Below are positions 1-11,815 of a stretch of 64,000 nucleotides of DNA, piece after piece. The notes below the pieces were generated by a model, which did not search any database, was not told the origin of the DNA, and worked only from the letters and a program-made list of their open reading frames with translations. The DNA is taken from positions 1 to 64,000 of the forward strand of contig MNCI01011499.1 in NCBI GenBank assembly GCA_015680685.1, read 5' to 3'. Each line of letters begins with the position of its first letter. Position 1 is the first letter of the stretch. This DNA comes from Gnetum montanum. Lineage: Eukaryota; Streptophyta; Gnetopsida; Gnetales; Gnetaceae. Position numbers and translations under genes: made by a program.

Positions 1-172
1 TTATATCTCATATGATCATTGTTTTTTTTTCATATTAACTTAAAGGCTAGAATAAAAAAAAATTCCCTAGAATTTGCAACATATTTTACATNAGCTAGAA
101 TAAAAAAAAATTCCCTAGAATTTGCAACATATTTTACATATCTTTCTTAGAAGTAAAAATTAAAGTTGCATT
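1..172 (-). pseudogene. LINE reverse transcriptase, downstream fragment
   Basis: Read on the minus strand, this stretch continues the non-LTR retrotransposon RT found at 52660-53972. After allowing for a frameshift it gives a segment like LQILGNFFFYSSL followed by VNMKK, matching the part of LINE RTs just after the YADD box where a VN..KTK.M pattern is usual. The fragment ends where a Copia LTR starts at 173. It is short and decayed, and includes a local assembly duplication. The assignment rests mainly on continuity with the other half across the Copia insertion. Confidence 0.5.
46..139. repeat. 46-bp direct duplication around a single N (assembly join)
   Basis: Positions 46-91 and 94-139 are identical, with one N at 92. 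The pattern repeats at four other places in the window and is best read as two overlapping contigs butted together, not as a biological repeat. Confidence 0.85.
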
Positions 173-1412
173 TGAGGATTGATAACTTAGAAGAGGAGGA
201 TGAATAAGTTCTCCAAATCACAAGTAACACCTATTACATAAAATACAAGAATTACATGGTTCTCCAACTTGCGTAGTTCACATTCAAAGGGTAGATTCCT
301 TGCACACCTATGGACTTTGTTTCTTCCAAAATATGGTTTAGAGGACACCAAAACCTTTACAAAATTTGAGCTTTGCCATGAAGAGTTTCATCACCATGAA
401 ATCTTTCAACCTAGCAAGATCCTAACAAGCTCAAAATGTGGTTTGAAGGGCACCACACTTGGTACAAGCTCTAAGCTTTGCTTGAGAGTGTTTCATTGCT
501 AGAAAACCACTCAATCCCATAAGGTCCTAACAAGATCAGATTGTGATTTCAAAGATCTCATAACCTTTACAAAATTGAGCTCCACTATGGAGTGTTTTAT
601 TGTTGAAAAATCACTCAATCCCACAAGATTTCTACAAGCTCAATATAGATGCCCTCTCATAAGAAGCACATCAACCCCACAAGGTAACAAGAAACAATGT
701 AAAAAGAAAGGAAATGATATAACTAGTATTACAAGGCCTTGTCATTGAGGATCAATTTAAGATACAATCAAGAAAATGATGTGATAATGTATGATAAGAG
801 TACAAGAGGATATATATGACAATTATTGCTTTGATTTTGATAACGCTTGCATAATACTCAAGAACTTGAAGTCTTTTTATGGTGTTAGAGTTTTTGAAAA
901 TACCTTAGAATTCATGCAATGGCTATTGAATGGCTAATGTAGACATCACTTTCAAGATTGGGATGTCTCTTTGAATTTAGCCTCAATTCTAGGGAGATGT
1001 TTTCTTCTTGAATGGAACATATCTAGGGAGACGTCTTCTTTCAAAAGGATACATCTTCTATTTTTGGAAGACATCTTCCTGTGAATGCACTCCTTTCAGC
1101 CAAGACATCTTTTGTTTCTTAGAGATATATTCTCAACTTTTGAACTCTAGTTCCTAAGGATTTCTTTCATTAATTTGGCTTCTTTTCAATCCTTGGAGCA
1201 TCTTCCTTTATCTTGTAGTCTTTGTACATGAAAATGCTCTCATATTTTCTATGTAGTCTTCATAACAATATCTCTACGTAGATCTCATGACATCTCAACG
1301 TAGGTCTTGTTTTCAAACTCAACTCTTGTTTTGATGTCCTTGCTTATTTATGGCCCTGCTTGACTACAAAAACATTTTGATATTCTAAATTTTTCTTAAG
1401 TTTTGTCATATC
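173..1412 (-). repeat. Copia-1 3' LTR
   Basis: This copy begins TGAGGATT and ends ATATCA on the plus strand, about 1.24 kb. It aligns along its whole length with 51426-52659 (roughly 80 percent by eye) and more weakly with 32434-33629. Shared landmarks include the GAATTACRTGGTT segment near 250 and repeated phrases such as AAAATGTGGTTTGAAGG. Short open frames inside it have no coding signature. The right edge is uncertain by about 15 bp, because AAAGGTAAA follows both this copy and the outer edge of its partner. Confidence 0.75.
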
Positions 1413-1426
1413 AAAAGGTAAAAAAT

Positions 1427-1440
1427 CTTCCCCTTTTTTT
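1427..1440 (-). other. Copia-1 polypurine tract
   Basis: The minus strand reads AAAAAAAGGGGAAG immediately upstream of the left LTR, as expected for second-strand priming next to a 3' LTR. About 14 bp separate it from my LTR boundary; the LTR may start closer to the tract. Confidence 0.5.
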
Positions 1441-1524
1441 GTGATGTGCAAAGTTTAAGAAAATAGGTTGGTATATCCCAAAGAAATATAGCACAAAGAT
1501 ATTTGAAAGTTAAATGGCACAATG

Positions 1525-1529
1525 TATAT
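1525..1529. repeat. Target-site duplication of element C, left copy (TATAT)
   Basis: TATAT directly precedes the LTR beginning TGTTGGACC and recurs at 38475-38479 right after the other LTR. It is low-complexity, so it is weaker evidence than a mixed 5-mer would be. Confidence 0.55.
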
Positions 1530-2891
1530 TGTTGGACCTAGAAAATTTAGTTGCTAGAACAAAAATAAAAAAATCCTAGATCCTAGAATAGTTTTAGCCT
1601 TAAATCTCTGAAAGATGGGATTCAAGGCATCTTGGATGGTCTAGCTAATCACCTAGGGACTTATGAAAACATAAACAAAATAGAATTGTAGATCTAAAAT
1701 GAAAATAGACACAAAAATTAAAAATTGAACTTAAATTTGCATAACAATGAACTATAGCTTTATTGAAATGAAAAATACATAAAGTATAGGGTTCAAGAGG
1801 CACAAATTTATGTGTTGTATCTCCAAGAAGTTTGCTTGGATGGAGCTTGAAGTCTATTGGAGCTAGCAAGCTATGTTTTATATCAAACTCTACAATTCAA
1901 ATTCTTTCCAACCCTAATTTCCAACAACTCCCTACTAGTTTTCACTGGAATCTTCAACTTTGGTCACAAATGGTATTCCACTCTTGATGCAATGGTATTA
2001 CATTAAGAGTCTCTAATGCCCAATGTAGATACCAATATGTTCTCAAAGATATTTCAAGGTTACAACATGCTTTTGGTTGCAAAAATGCTATTGAAAAAAA
2101 GTTGGAACCTCAATAAGGTATTCATGTTTTATTTTTATAAGCTATGGAATTTCTAATTTTTAGGCTTTGTACATCACTATCATGATTACTGATAGACTAA
2201 TGTTTATTTATGAGTTATAACAATTACGGATCCTAGCATAGTTAACCATTTATCAACATAGGTAACCATTTATAGTTAGTTCTGATACATCATAGATACC
2301 AAAGCCCATCCAAATACTATAAATAGTAAATGGAATTTTGTGACTATGTTGGTATCATCTCAACTATGTTGACCTTGGTGAACTACACTGAATTTGCCAA
2401 AAATTCCTTGTGAACATGATGTCTATGCTGGTCATGCTACAACTGCTAAAAACTTGGGGTGACTATGTTGGGCACTATTGGGAAAATACAAAATACCAAT
2501 AATTTCAACACTGGATATGTGCATCTACGCTAAGTTTTGGTAGTGACTATGCTAGATTTTGGTTAAAAAGGAAAACCCAATACCATATACATTGGGGTAG
2601 ATGGTTCCAATGTAGTTGAGGCTATACCTTTTCAAAAACACATGAAAATGCTAAATTTGACATTTTTCAAAATATTTTTAGCCTTTCCAAGCCTAAATAT
2701 AGACATGATATGATCGTTTCACTTGGGAAGTGAGGAAATAATAAATTCTAAGGTATTTTTAACTCCAAAAGTTAAAAGTATGTAAGATTGTAGCTCATGA
2801 ACTAAAAATATTACATTTACAATAAAATCTTACCTCAAGTTGGAAGATGAAAGTTACAATGTGCAACATGAATTTTCTTGGTGGTGTTTCA
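1530..2891 (-). repeat. Element C 3' LTR
   Basis: On the plus strand it starts TGTTGGACCTAG and ends GTGTTTCA, giving TGAAACAC...CCAACA on the coding strand. It aligns with 37058-38474 (by eye about 85 percent) and more distantly with 57413-58841. Around 2340-2560 it carries repeated GACTATG words that also fill the internal array of C. Confidence 0.8.
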
Positions 2892-2906
2892 TTGGCTCCT
2901 CTTTGT
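2892..2906 (-). other. Element C polypurine tract
   Basis: The minus strand reads AACAAAGAGGAGCCAA just before TGAAACACC. The same arrangement borders the 3' LTRs of A (15673), B (42173) and D (58842), tying the four elements to one family group. Confidence 0.75.
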
Positions 2907-3889
2907 TGATGTTTGGAGGATTGACCCAAGAGACATCAACAAAGAATGAAAAACACCACTATCGGTCCATCACTAATGTTCCTTCTCCATGCTTGATCTA
3001 GTAGTGTCAAACCATGTCTAAGAGTGATTGTCATGATGAGACTATTTTATGATGAGATGATAGAGGGGAAAGGTAGTATTTGGCTACAAGGAAATGGTCA
3101 TGAAGGTTAATAATGAGTTCCAAATGTTGATGTCATGGCTGTAATATGGCACCAACATGTTGATTAATCAATAAGTCTTTGCAATTTTTGTTTTGAAGTG
3201 TTGGCTACTTGGTAGTACGTTTAAGGAACCAACATCTTTCTCAAAGGTTTATTTTACCATTTGGCTCCTCTCTTTGCATGTTTGGAGCCATTAATTTATA
3301 TTTTTGAGTTTCATTGGCTATTTAGCTTCTTGGCAATTTTCTTTCTCATTTTTTAGGATGAAAACTTCATTGAGATTCAACCATTTTTTTTTTGGTTTTA
3401 TTATTGAATGAGATGTGTTAAATGTAGTGGACTTGAAAAAGGGATGTCATATGACCATAATGCATGAGTGTCAAACTTTTGTCATCACAGTCATTTAGGG
3501 TGAGGAAGGTTATAATTAGGTTACATGACTAGGCTCAAGGAGGGGTAATAGAGGTGAATAAGCACTCTTGGCATAGTAGGACAAACGCACTAAATCTTGT
3601 GGATAGAGGTCACATGATGAGTTGTTATTGTAATGAGTTCCATCTTTGTGATGAATCGAGGCTTTATCTTGTGATTACAACTCCAAGAGAATAAGAAACA
3701 AGATAAAGAAAACATGTTGTTACATGATAATGCATAAAGCCATATAAAATGAATAGCAAATCTAGCTACCATAGGTCACATATGTTACAAAGTTTTATAG
3801 TTCATCTATTATGCAAAAAGATGGAAAGAGGTCATGCACACTCACTTGTCATTAGTCATTGATGTTAATTACTGGTTCTCACAGGCTAC
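2907..3889 (-). other. Element C 3' untranslated region
   Basis: This lies between the end of integrase and the PPT. No coding signal is seen. It aligns in pieces with the D counterpart at 58857-59884, for example around 3430-3560 and 59400-59590. Confidence 0.55.
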
Positions 3890-5010
3890 ATGTAGTAAGG
3901 CTTCAAGTAGGAATGACTGATTAGATTGGCCAACTCATTCCCATCCACATTTGCTATCTTGAAGGTTCTTTTTTTGTAGGCCTAAGTAACCAAGAAAGGT
4001 CCTTCTTAGTTGGTTGATAATTTAGCTATATTCTTGTGGATAACTTTGGGAACTAGATCTCTTTCCTTGGTCTTACACTTTTTTAGGTCATGGTTTTATT
4101 GCTATTTTTGCCTCTCTTGATACTACTCAATGTGACAAAGCATTGGAATCCATTACTCTTCCACTCAATCGATGTCCATGGTGTGCAACTCCTTGTTCTA
4201 TTCAATATTGATGAAGTTCGATAGGGCTATTCAAAATGATGGCACATGCAATTCAAGTGGTAAAATAGCTTCAAAATGATAAACCAAACTATAGGAGATA
4301 ACACTAGTTATACTTCAAAATATGGTTCGGTAGGCCTAATGCATGGATAATCCGCTAGTGCACTTATGTTTGCTATTATTCAACATCTTCTTATGCAAGT
4401 ATATGATGACCTTGTTACTTACTTCAGCTTATCCATTGCCTTGAGGGTAGTACAGTGACAAGAAGAAATGTTTAATACCTAAGTCATGACAATTTTTTTT
4501 TTCATTTTTTGGCTACTAAATTATGGCCTGTTATATGTGACTATCGTCATAGGTATGCCAAAATGGGCTACTATGTTATCAAGTATAAATAAATATATAG
4601 ATTTTTTAAGATGTTTTCTTCCTTAGAGGAATAGTCTCAACCTACTTTGTAAAGTACTTAGTTGTAGTAATGATGAAACTATGCCTCCTAAAAGACTTAG
4701 GCATTATAGGTCCAATGATATCCAGCCCCCATCGCTGAAATGACAAAGTTATTTGAGTGGTGTGTAATGTAGTTAGTGGCACATGTATAAGGTTGATATG
4801 TCATTGACAAGTATCATCACTGTTGACCTTCTATAGGTAGTCACTTTCCATATAGGGCCAATAATAGCCTAATCATCTTATATTTGCGACCATGGCTCTA
4901 GGTCCTATATGTCCCCCACATACACCTTTGTGAACCTACTCTAGGGTTGTGTAGGCTTTATTTTTACCTAAGAACACTAACAATATGCCATCATAGGATT
5001 GTTGACATAA
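3890..5010 (-). pseudogene. Element C integrase remnant
   Basis: Reading right to left, the zinc-binding part shows HKGVCGGHIGPRAM, then RLGYYWPYMESDYL, near 4840-4930. The catalytic core begins RWGLDIIGPI near 4710 and continues to KYFTKWVETIPLRK. A following segment (FGIPMTIVTYNRP) stands where the second catalytic Asp normally sits, and the Asp is lost. The C-terminal part is recognisable as NIAKLSTN, a stop, then EGPFLV and later LKPYY near 3890-4050. This order is diagnostic of Ty3/Gypsy integrase. Stops and frameshifts make it inactive. Confidence 0.8.
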
Positions 5011-5070
5011 TGTGTTGACATACTATTTTTATCATTTACATACAACATCCTTTTGAGTGGTAGTTAGGCC

Positions 5071-5837
5071 TTATGAAGGTTCACCATGCATAAGGTAAAG
5101 CTTGATATCATCATACCACTCTTTTATAGGAGAAATATGAACTATGGTTATAGAATTATCTTTAGTGTCTTGCATGATGGGAATAACATAGTTCATAGTT
5201 AAGAAGGACAACTTGCTAAACACATCTAGTGTCACAATACGAGCTAAGGTCGTAATGTCATCGGCTAGCATGTTCATGGTTTAGGGTATATGTTGGATAT
5301 CAATGTCTATAAATTATTGTATTAGTTTCTTTTTTTAGATCACATTAGGGTTGCAAATTTTTTCCTTTACATGCATAAACCTTAGTTACTTGGTTGACCA
5401 CAAGTTGTGAATCACCTGTGATCATTAAGCATTTGATTCCTTGGCAATGGGCTACCATCATCCCCTTGATCAACCCTCATACTTTGTTACATTGTTGGTA
5501 TAAAGAAATTCAAAATAGTAAGCAAAGGGTTGGATTTCATTAGGTGGAAATGTTATAATGGTAGCAGTATCAACCCCATTGGTAGTTGAAGCTCATTGAA
5601 GTGCATGAACACCTCATAGTCCTTAGGTACATTACTAACAATGTTGATGTGTTCATCTAGAAATTTAGGATCTATGATCACATGGACTTCTACTGGTGAA
5701 ACAATGAGTTGCATGGCTATAGCTTGACCTTTCATTAAGGCTTGAGAAACATAATGTAGGTCAAACTCGGCTGTTATGAATTTCCAATGAGCTATGAAAC
5801 TACTTTCATGGATATTGGTCATGATGGCTCTAAGCAT
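5071..5837 (-). pseudogene. Element C RNase H and second (archaeal-type-like) RNase H remnants
   Basis: The segment at 5553-5837 contains AHWKFITAEFDLHYVSQ followed by KGQAIA, the pattern at the end of the first Ty3 RNase H domain before the spacer. The segment at 5071-5277 contains MNMLADDITTLARI and EWYDDIKLYL, matching the end of the extra RNase H domain known in Tat-lineage elements and the linker to integrase. Catalytic residues cannot be scored because the frame is broken. Confidence 0.6.
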
Positions 5838-6736
5838 GTTGTCTTTGCAAATGATGTTGACTTAGCTTCTAAAGAGGTAGTGCCTCCACTTCTTTAATGA
5901 GAGGACTAGGGCTAGTCAATACTTCTCTACTTTGGTGTATCAAGTCTCATGGGTAACCAATGCATGACTTAAGTAATATATGGGTAACTCTCCTCTATCA
6001 TCTAGCTTTTTATAGAGTAGAGAGGCAATAGACATGTTAGAGATAGTAAGGTAGATGTAAAAAGGTTTATCATCTTATGGAGGATAAATTATAGGTAGTT
6101 GTGCCAACTATTGCTTAAGATTTTCAAAGGCTTCTTTGCATTGAGTTGTCCACTCATAGTGAACTCCTTTCTTGAGCAAATATTGCATGGGTTGTAAATT
6201 ATTCATAAGCCTATCAATAAACCTATGGATAAATTGTAATATACCTTATAGTCTCCAAATCTCCTTAAGGTTGGTTGATACTACCAAGTTGGATTCAACA
6301 TGTATCCTTACTTTCGATACTACAAAGTTAAGCAACTTACCAGTTTTGACATCAAAGACAAACTTTTTGGGATTAAGCCTAAGCTCATATTTGACACATC
6401 ATTTTAACANGGGATTAAGCCTAAGCTCATATTTGACACATCATTTTAACACAAGGTCAAGGTCATGTGTATGATCATTGGTCACTTTTGACATAATGGT
6501 TATATTTTCTACATAATCATTGAGCAAACCTAGCATATAATCACTAAAGATATACGTCATAGTATAGCATTTTAACACAATGTTTATCCTACATTCTTTA
6601 GGCAAAAGGGCATCATAGTATAGTAGAATTTACCCCAAGAAGTCATAAAGGTTATACTAATTTAATGCTTTAGGCTAATCCTAATTTGGCCATATCCCAA
6701 GAACCCATTCATGAAGGATAATAAGACATGTCCAGT
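5838..6736 (-). pseudogene. Element C reverse transcriptase, C-terminal part
   Basis: From 6736 downwards the minus strand gives TGHVLLSFMNGFLGYGQI, then TSWGKFYYTMMPFGLKNVG, clear RT motifs A and B. The catalytic Asp of the FMDG motif is Asn here. Near 6500 the YVDD box reads YVEN, so both metal-binding positions are damaged. The thumb segment (KTGKLLNFVVS) follows near 6340. The upstream half of RT is at 12385-12916, on the other side of element E. An assembly duplication (6369-6451) lies inside. Confidence 0.8.
6369..6451. repeat. 41-bp direct duplication around a single N (assembly join)
   Basis: Positions 6369-6409 and 6411-6451 are identical and separated by an N at 6410. Read as an unmerged contig overlap. 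Confidence 0.85.
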
Positions 6737-7307
6737 TGTCACGTCCCCATTTCCAATGATCTTGTTGCATAATGAAGATGGTACCTATTCATAACAAATA
6801 TTATTATTATCATAACAAGACACAAAAGTGTAGGTTTAATTAATACTAGAAAGGATGCATTGTAATAACAAACATGTCTCTTGAGGTAACCTTTGGGGGT
6901 TTAACCTAAGGTGTTTATACCTAGGATTAGAGGTTGTGCTAGGCATGGAGTGGTGAAGTTGATACAAGTAAGTCACAAAAGCTAAATGAAGCAAGATAGA
7001 AAGTGACTGACCATTCCTTTTTGTCAATTATAGGCCTAACCATGGTGGTAGTGCTAGATTGCCTCTAAGGGATAGATGCCAAAGGAAGAAAACCCCAAGG
7101 AACACTCTTAGAGCATGATCTAGAGACTCCATTCTTTACCAATAAGGGATTCTTTTCTTTCTATTTCTTGCACTTTCTCTATTATTTTCTTTATGCATAA
7201 TGTTGAATGTTACAAATATTTGATGTTTGTTTTATTGTATTCTTATGCATAATGTCTAATATAATATATATTTGACATTTTCTATGACATTTGGGAATGG
7301 GATGTCA
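6737..7307 (+). repeat. Element E 5' LTR
   Basis: It starts TGTCACGTCCCCATT and ends GGAATGGGATGTCA; the ends are near-inverted copies of each other. It aligns throughout with 11816-12384 and with the F LTR at 53973-54451. Shared phrases include CATGTCTCTTGAG near 6870 and GGCCTAACCATGGTGGTA near 7033. Confidence 0.8.
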
Positions 7308-7311
7308 TAAT

Positions 7312-7322
7312 TAGTATCAAAG
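7312..7322 (+). other. Element E primer-binding site (degenerate Met tRNA type)
   Basis: TAGTATCAAAG lies 4 bp inside the 5' LTR and differs by one base from the TGGTATCAAAG form used by many plant LTR elements. The same position in F is more decayed (TTGTATAAAAG). Confidence 0.55.
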
Positions 7323-8633
7323 AAAACCACAACCCAAGGGCTATTCAAAACCATGGGCTAACTACAAGTGGACCTAATGATGAACCATGAAGTCGCAACA
7401 CAAGAAAGTCATTAATCATCACCAAATGCATGACATGTCCAAGATGATCTATGTAAGCCAAAAGATATTGTACCTAATGGATTTCATAAACAATTAATCA
7501 AGCATCTACAAAAGACATAAATCCTACTAAATAACAAAATTCATTCATGAATATCATTGACTAGTGAAGATTTGACTACACCTCTTCAAGATTCATTAAT
7601 GGAAAGAGATGTTGGTAAGACAAGGATACAATGGTCTAGGTAACTCTTACCCATCTTAATACTATAAAGATTAATTGATTAAGTTCATTGTTAAGTTTCT
7701 CCCAAAATGTTAGTAACTGTGACTTGAATTGATCCTATTTTGTTGAAACTCATTTTCTTGAGCAAATTAGAGTAATTTATAACTCATCATGTCTTCAATA
7801 TATCAACCTAATAAGGTCATTTTTGTAGAATAATCTAGTTTTTGATCCCTTAAAATATTGAAATTTCAGCTTCAATTTTTGACCTTAAGGCTATGTCCAA
7901 TATATAGTACTTGTTGAGATAATTCCAATGGTACAAATTTCATCTCAATCAAACTTACGGTTTGAAAGATATCGATGTTTAAAGTTTCTCATTTTGCATG
8001 CATTAAATAATAATAAATTATTAAACTATTATTTAATAAAATTATGGATGAAAGGTCATGGCTTCAAAACCTATGTCCTCTTGCCCAGTAAAAAAAGAAT
8101 TTCATGGGCGACATTAGCTTGCAAGGGCTATGCAAGCATAGCAGGAGCCATGCAGGCCCTATAGGATCGACTATCCTTATAAGGGTTACACTAGACATGC
8201 AAGGGTTGTGTAGGCCCTATTAGGATAGCTTATTTCTTATGGAATGGCTATTTCCCTCCAAACAAAGTGACTATGCACAAGTCATTGCAGCATGTTACAT
8301 GATGTCACTTGTAGCTTTTTCCATGCCACCTATGTAGTTTCTTGCCACATTTATTATTCATCATCTACAACACTACCTCTACCACTACGGGAAACCCTTG
8401 CATTGCACCATGGTCATCCGTTGTGCCAAAACCCCTTGCTTTGTTACCTATTGCTTCTTCACCATACATTGCTAATACAGCTACCATGTGTTGCTACTAT
8501 TACCATTATGTGCTACTGCTATCATTGTCATGTGCTACTACTACTATCATCATGCATTGCCTTTGCCACCACCACACACTGCCTTTCTTCATGCCATTGC
8601 TACCATTAGGTCATACTACCCTCCATTGATAGA
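7323..8633 (+). other. Element E internal region upstream, no recognised gene
   Basis: From 7323 to about 7950 it aligns with F (54452-55265). From about 7960 it is E-specific. Around 8290-8600 it is rich in short CAT/CCA-type words and gives overlapping open frames in several phases, the expected behaviour of biased sequence. No domain is recognised. Confidence 0.4.
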
Positions 8634-8948
8634 CACCAATGCCACCATTCATAATGGTCCATTTCAACACTCCACATTCATCAATGACACCATCAATAAT
8701 AGCCCATTCTTGTGCTCTGCAGGCATCAATGATGTCATCCATAATGGCCTATTCTACCACTCTGTAGGTACCAATGACATCATCCATGATAGCTCGTTTT
8801 GACACTTCGTGGGCACCAATAATGCTATTCGTAATAGCGCATTAAAGTGCTTCACAAGCATTGAAAATGTCATTCATAAAGGCATCTTCTAGCATCTTGT
8901 AGCCATCGAAAACACCATTGATAATGACCCCTTTTGGTGCCCTCAACC
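8634..8948 (+). repeat. 45-bp tandem repeat, about 7 units
   Basis: Unit starts are at 8634, 8679, 8724, 8769, 8814, 8859 and 8904, exactly 45 bp apart. The unit pattern is roughly CATCAATGANNNCATCNATAA followed by a variable tail. Because 45 is a multiple of three, the plus strand reads as a 15-residue repeat with a core like INDVIHNG. The first four units are open; later ones contain stops. Confidence 0.7.
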
Positions 8949-10269
8949 TTGCTAAAAACCCTTGCAAGAAACACGAGTATGCAGGAAGGAGGAATACCCA
9001 CCTTTATGCCTAATGTTACTATTTCATAGAGATGCCATGGCCATGCAAGCCTTAGTGAGGACAACACAAGCCATGGCAAGGATAACGCAAGGCCACCTAG
9101 GCCACGTTGGTTCTACTAAGGGCCACATAGGCCCTACATGGGGCCAATTAGGCCTCATTTGAAGTAGTGCTAACTTTGGTAAGGGCCAAACCAACCCCAT
9201 TTTGGACCACACAAGCCTAGAAGAACACCAGTACTACCCTCTGCAATGCACCAACTCTAACACATTGGCTAGCCACTTTTGTCTTTAATTGTAGCCACCT
9301 AGCACCTACCATATTGCACCATCCAACAACCTAGCACTGCCCAAGGCACTGCCAATGCCACTATAGCTATTGTCATCACCCCTGCCCTTGCCATGGTTCC
9401 TACCCTATCTAGTGATGGGAAATTTTTCATCAACCAATGGAAAATTTAAAATTTTTGTTAATTGATGGAAAATTCAAAATTTATATCTTTGAACTATTGG
9501 TTTAAATTTAAAACATGTAAAGATAATTTTCAAAAATGAGTTTAACACATTGGCAACATGAGAGATAAGAATTCCAAATTTAAGTGTGCTCAGTATGTAG
9601 TAGTACTAGGATGGATGACTTCTAAGTCTCATTTTTCCCACCAAAACGTTTTGGAACTCTAGAAGGCATTACATTTGTTTTTAGAAGTTTTTTTTTAGCA
9701 AATGCAGTGTTGTTTTCTATAGATTTCAATATTCTAGACATAATGATAAATTCAAATCCATCCTAGAGAACCTAAAAATTAGTTTTTACCTCTTTTTCAA
9801 TATAGTGCCTTAAGACCCTCAAAAGCTTAATTTTATCATAACTCAAGCATACAATGTCCATTTTTATATGAATAGCCATTTTCAACATTTTTCCCCATTA
9901 TGAACTCAATGGTGAGATTAGAGTTATCATTCAAGTACCTAATAATGTGATGAGATCATAAATTTAACCTTGTAGACCTTAAGATTCATTAGTTATACTA
10001 CTGAAGTTAGTGTCTTAAGAGGGGTAGAAAGACCATTTAGATTTTGATAATGTCATTAGATATTACTAAAATTAGATAATGTAGTAAATTTTTTAAGTGG
10101 TTGATCTATCAGTTGATGAAACAAAATGATATTCAATGATCAAGAAGATGTATATCAATTTAGCTTGCAATCAAATCATATGACAGAACAACATGGAGAC
10201 TCAAAATCTCATTTCAACAAGGTGTATGATATCCATGAAGAGAAATGATCTAGATAAGAATCCAAGAAT
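8949..10269 (+). other. Element E internal region, no recognised gene
   Basis: Repeated GGCC-containing words (9050-9150, for example TAGGCC) occur here, then AT-rich sequence. Homology with F resumes near 9980 (F 55385, around TTAGTTATACTACT). The stretch from about 7960 to 9980 is therefore absent from F. No coding domain is recognised. Confidence 0.4.
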
Positions 10270-11352
10270 GAGAAAGAAAGTTACAATATATAATATGCTT
10301 GCAAGGCCCTTAATGAGTAAGATGTTATGCCCACCATGGGCCTTGGATTGACATGAATATTGATACCCATGCATTTTAGTGGAATTAGAAGATTTGGATG
10401 TTGATGTTTTATACCTACAAGAAAAATTTCCAAGGGAATTTTTATATCAATTTCAACTAGACTTGGAAAATATGGAATACAAAGGTATTTACAAGCAAAA
10501 ATATTCTTATGGAAGTTCTTCTTTTGAGAGATATAGATCAGCCTATTGCCAAAATCACAACATGAATGGTTGCATGATTTTTTATAAAGAAGCTAAGTTT
10601 TAACTGGTACAAAGACTCAAATGGAGTTTAGAAAATATGATTTTTGAAACTCTAGAACTTTAAGTGAAAAAAAAAGAAAGAATAGTTAAGATTTCAAAAA
10701 AATCACATAACCTTGGTAGTCATTCTAAAATTCCAGTTATTAGGAAGATATGTATGTGTAGGCAACATACATTTAATTGTCAAATTAACATGTTCAAATG
10801 TTAGACTATGTAAAGGAGCATAATTGATTAAGAAAATAGAAGAAAGTTTGAAAAATAAGTTATTCCTGAGCTATATTGATCCAGTTCCATTTATTCTTTG
10901 TCAAGACTTCAATGCAAAAGTTGGAAGTGGTGTTTATCAATTCTTAAAATATGGATGTGTAAAGGAATCATTGAAAGATGAGCCTAATTTGAAGAAGATG
11001 TTTCCATCAATTCAACATGTAATATCATTGGCTAGTATATATTTTGCTTACTTCGAATCTTCAATAGATAATTTAGATCCTAGAATTTAAGAACAGATGA
11101 CGTTAATGGATAGCAATCATCAAGAACCATAGTTTACCAGTTTCTCTACTATGATTAATGAGGATGAATCAACAACATTATTCATTGAGACTTTAGATAA
11201 TATTTGGTTCGATGTTCGATTCTTCCAAGTTACTAACTTACAAGAGTTAATTTCTAAAGAAGAAGTAGAGAAGAATCAAGATCAAGTCTTTCTATCTCGA
11301 ACAAGACTGTCCAATCATATACCACTTATGGTAGAATTACAATTACTTTAAT
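10270..11352 (+). pseudogene. Captured CCR4-like endonuclease/exonuclease/phosphatase domain (E copy)
   Basis: CCR4-type enzymes shorten mRNA poly(A) tails in the CCR4-NOT complex. Here several reading-frame pieces follow the family order. Near 10275 is KVTIYNMLA, then CPPWALD. At 10379-10603 come DVDVLYLQE, with the metal-binding Glu, and NGCMIFYKEAKF, matching the DGC..F(F/Y)...KF pattern. At 10824-11090 comes PFILCQDFN, matching the GDFN box with Asp and Asn kept. At 11151-11351 come FIETLDNIWF and LSNHIPLMVEL, where the usual SDH catalytic motif is SNH. No intron interrupts the match, so capture through a spliced transcript is inferred. Stops and frameshifts break it. It could be another member of the same nuclease superfamily, but the succession of motifs fits CCR4 best. 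Confidence 0.75.
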
Positions 11353-11801
11353 CAATTCATAAGGCTGATCAAAATCAGAAAATATCTCATCCTTACTTTT
11401 ATTTATGATTTTCATAATTTTCTTTATTATTTAATTTATATTAGATAAAAAAAATATCTAAGGCAATGAAAGTTTGGGATAAAGGATTTGTCCTATCTTC
11501 ACTTGGTAACAAGATATGAGTTGCACTTTGTGTGACCCTGGTTAAGACTAGCGATTAGTGGTTGGTAGATATTTAATTCATCTCTTGTCATTATATTAGA
11601 AAATGTGGTAAGTATTAATAAAATAATATTTAATGCTTATATATATATATTATTCTTACATATATTTTGTTTGCAGAATAAGCAAGAAACATTTTCAAGT
11701 TAAAAGGAGAAATCAAATTATTGGAGCATAGGATCATAATAGAAGCATTGGAGCTAGAAAAGGATTGTGAACATAGACTCATTTGTGGATGAATGAAACC
11801 T
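11353..11801 (+). other. Element E region between captured gene and PPT
   Basis: AT-rich, no coding signal. It is colinear with F 56736-57170, with shared phrases such as ATATGAGTTRCACTTT near 11514 and 56879. Confidence 0.45.
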
Positions 11802-11815
11802 AAAGAGGGGTAGAT
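11802..11815 (+). other. Element E polypurine tract
   Basis: AAAGAGGGGTAGA directly precedes TGTCATGTCC, the start of the right LTR. Confidence 0.65.

Noticed and set aside
6732-6736. CCAGT and GACTA as a target duplication of element E.
   Set aside because: The 5-mers do not match even when shifted by a base or two.
8292-8802. Three overlapping plus-strand frames as separate genes in element E.
   Set aside because: Composition is dominated by CAT/CCA words, the phases overlap and no domain is seen; only the 45-bp periodic part is kept as a repeat.
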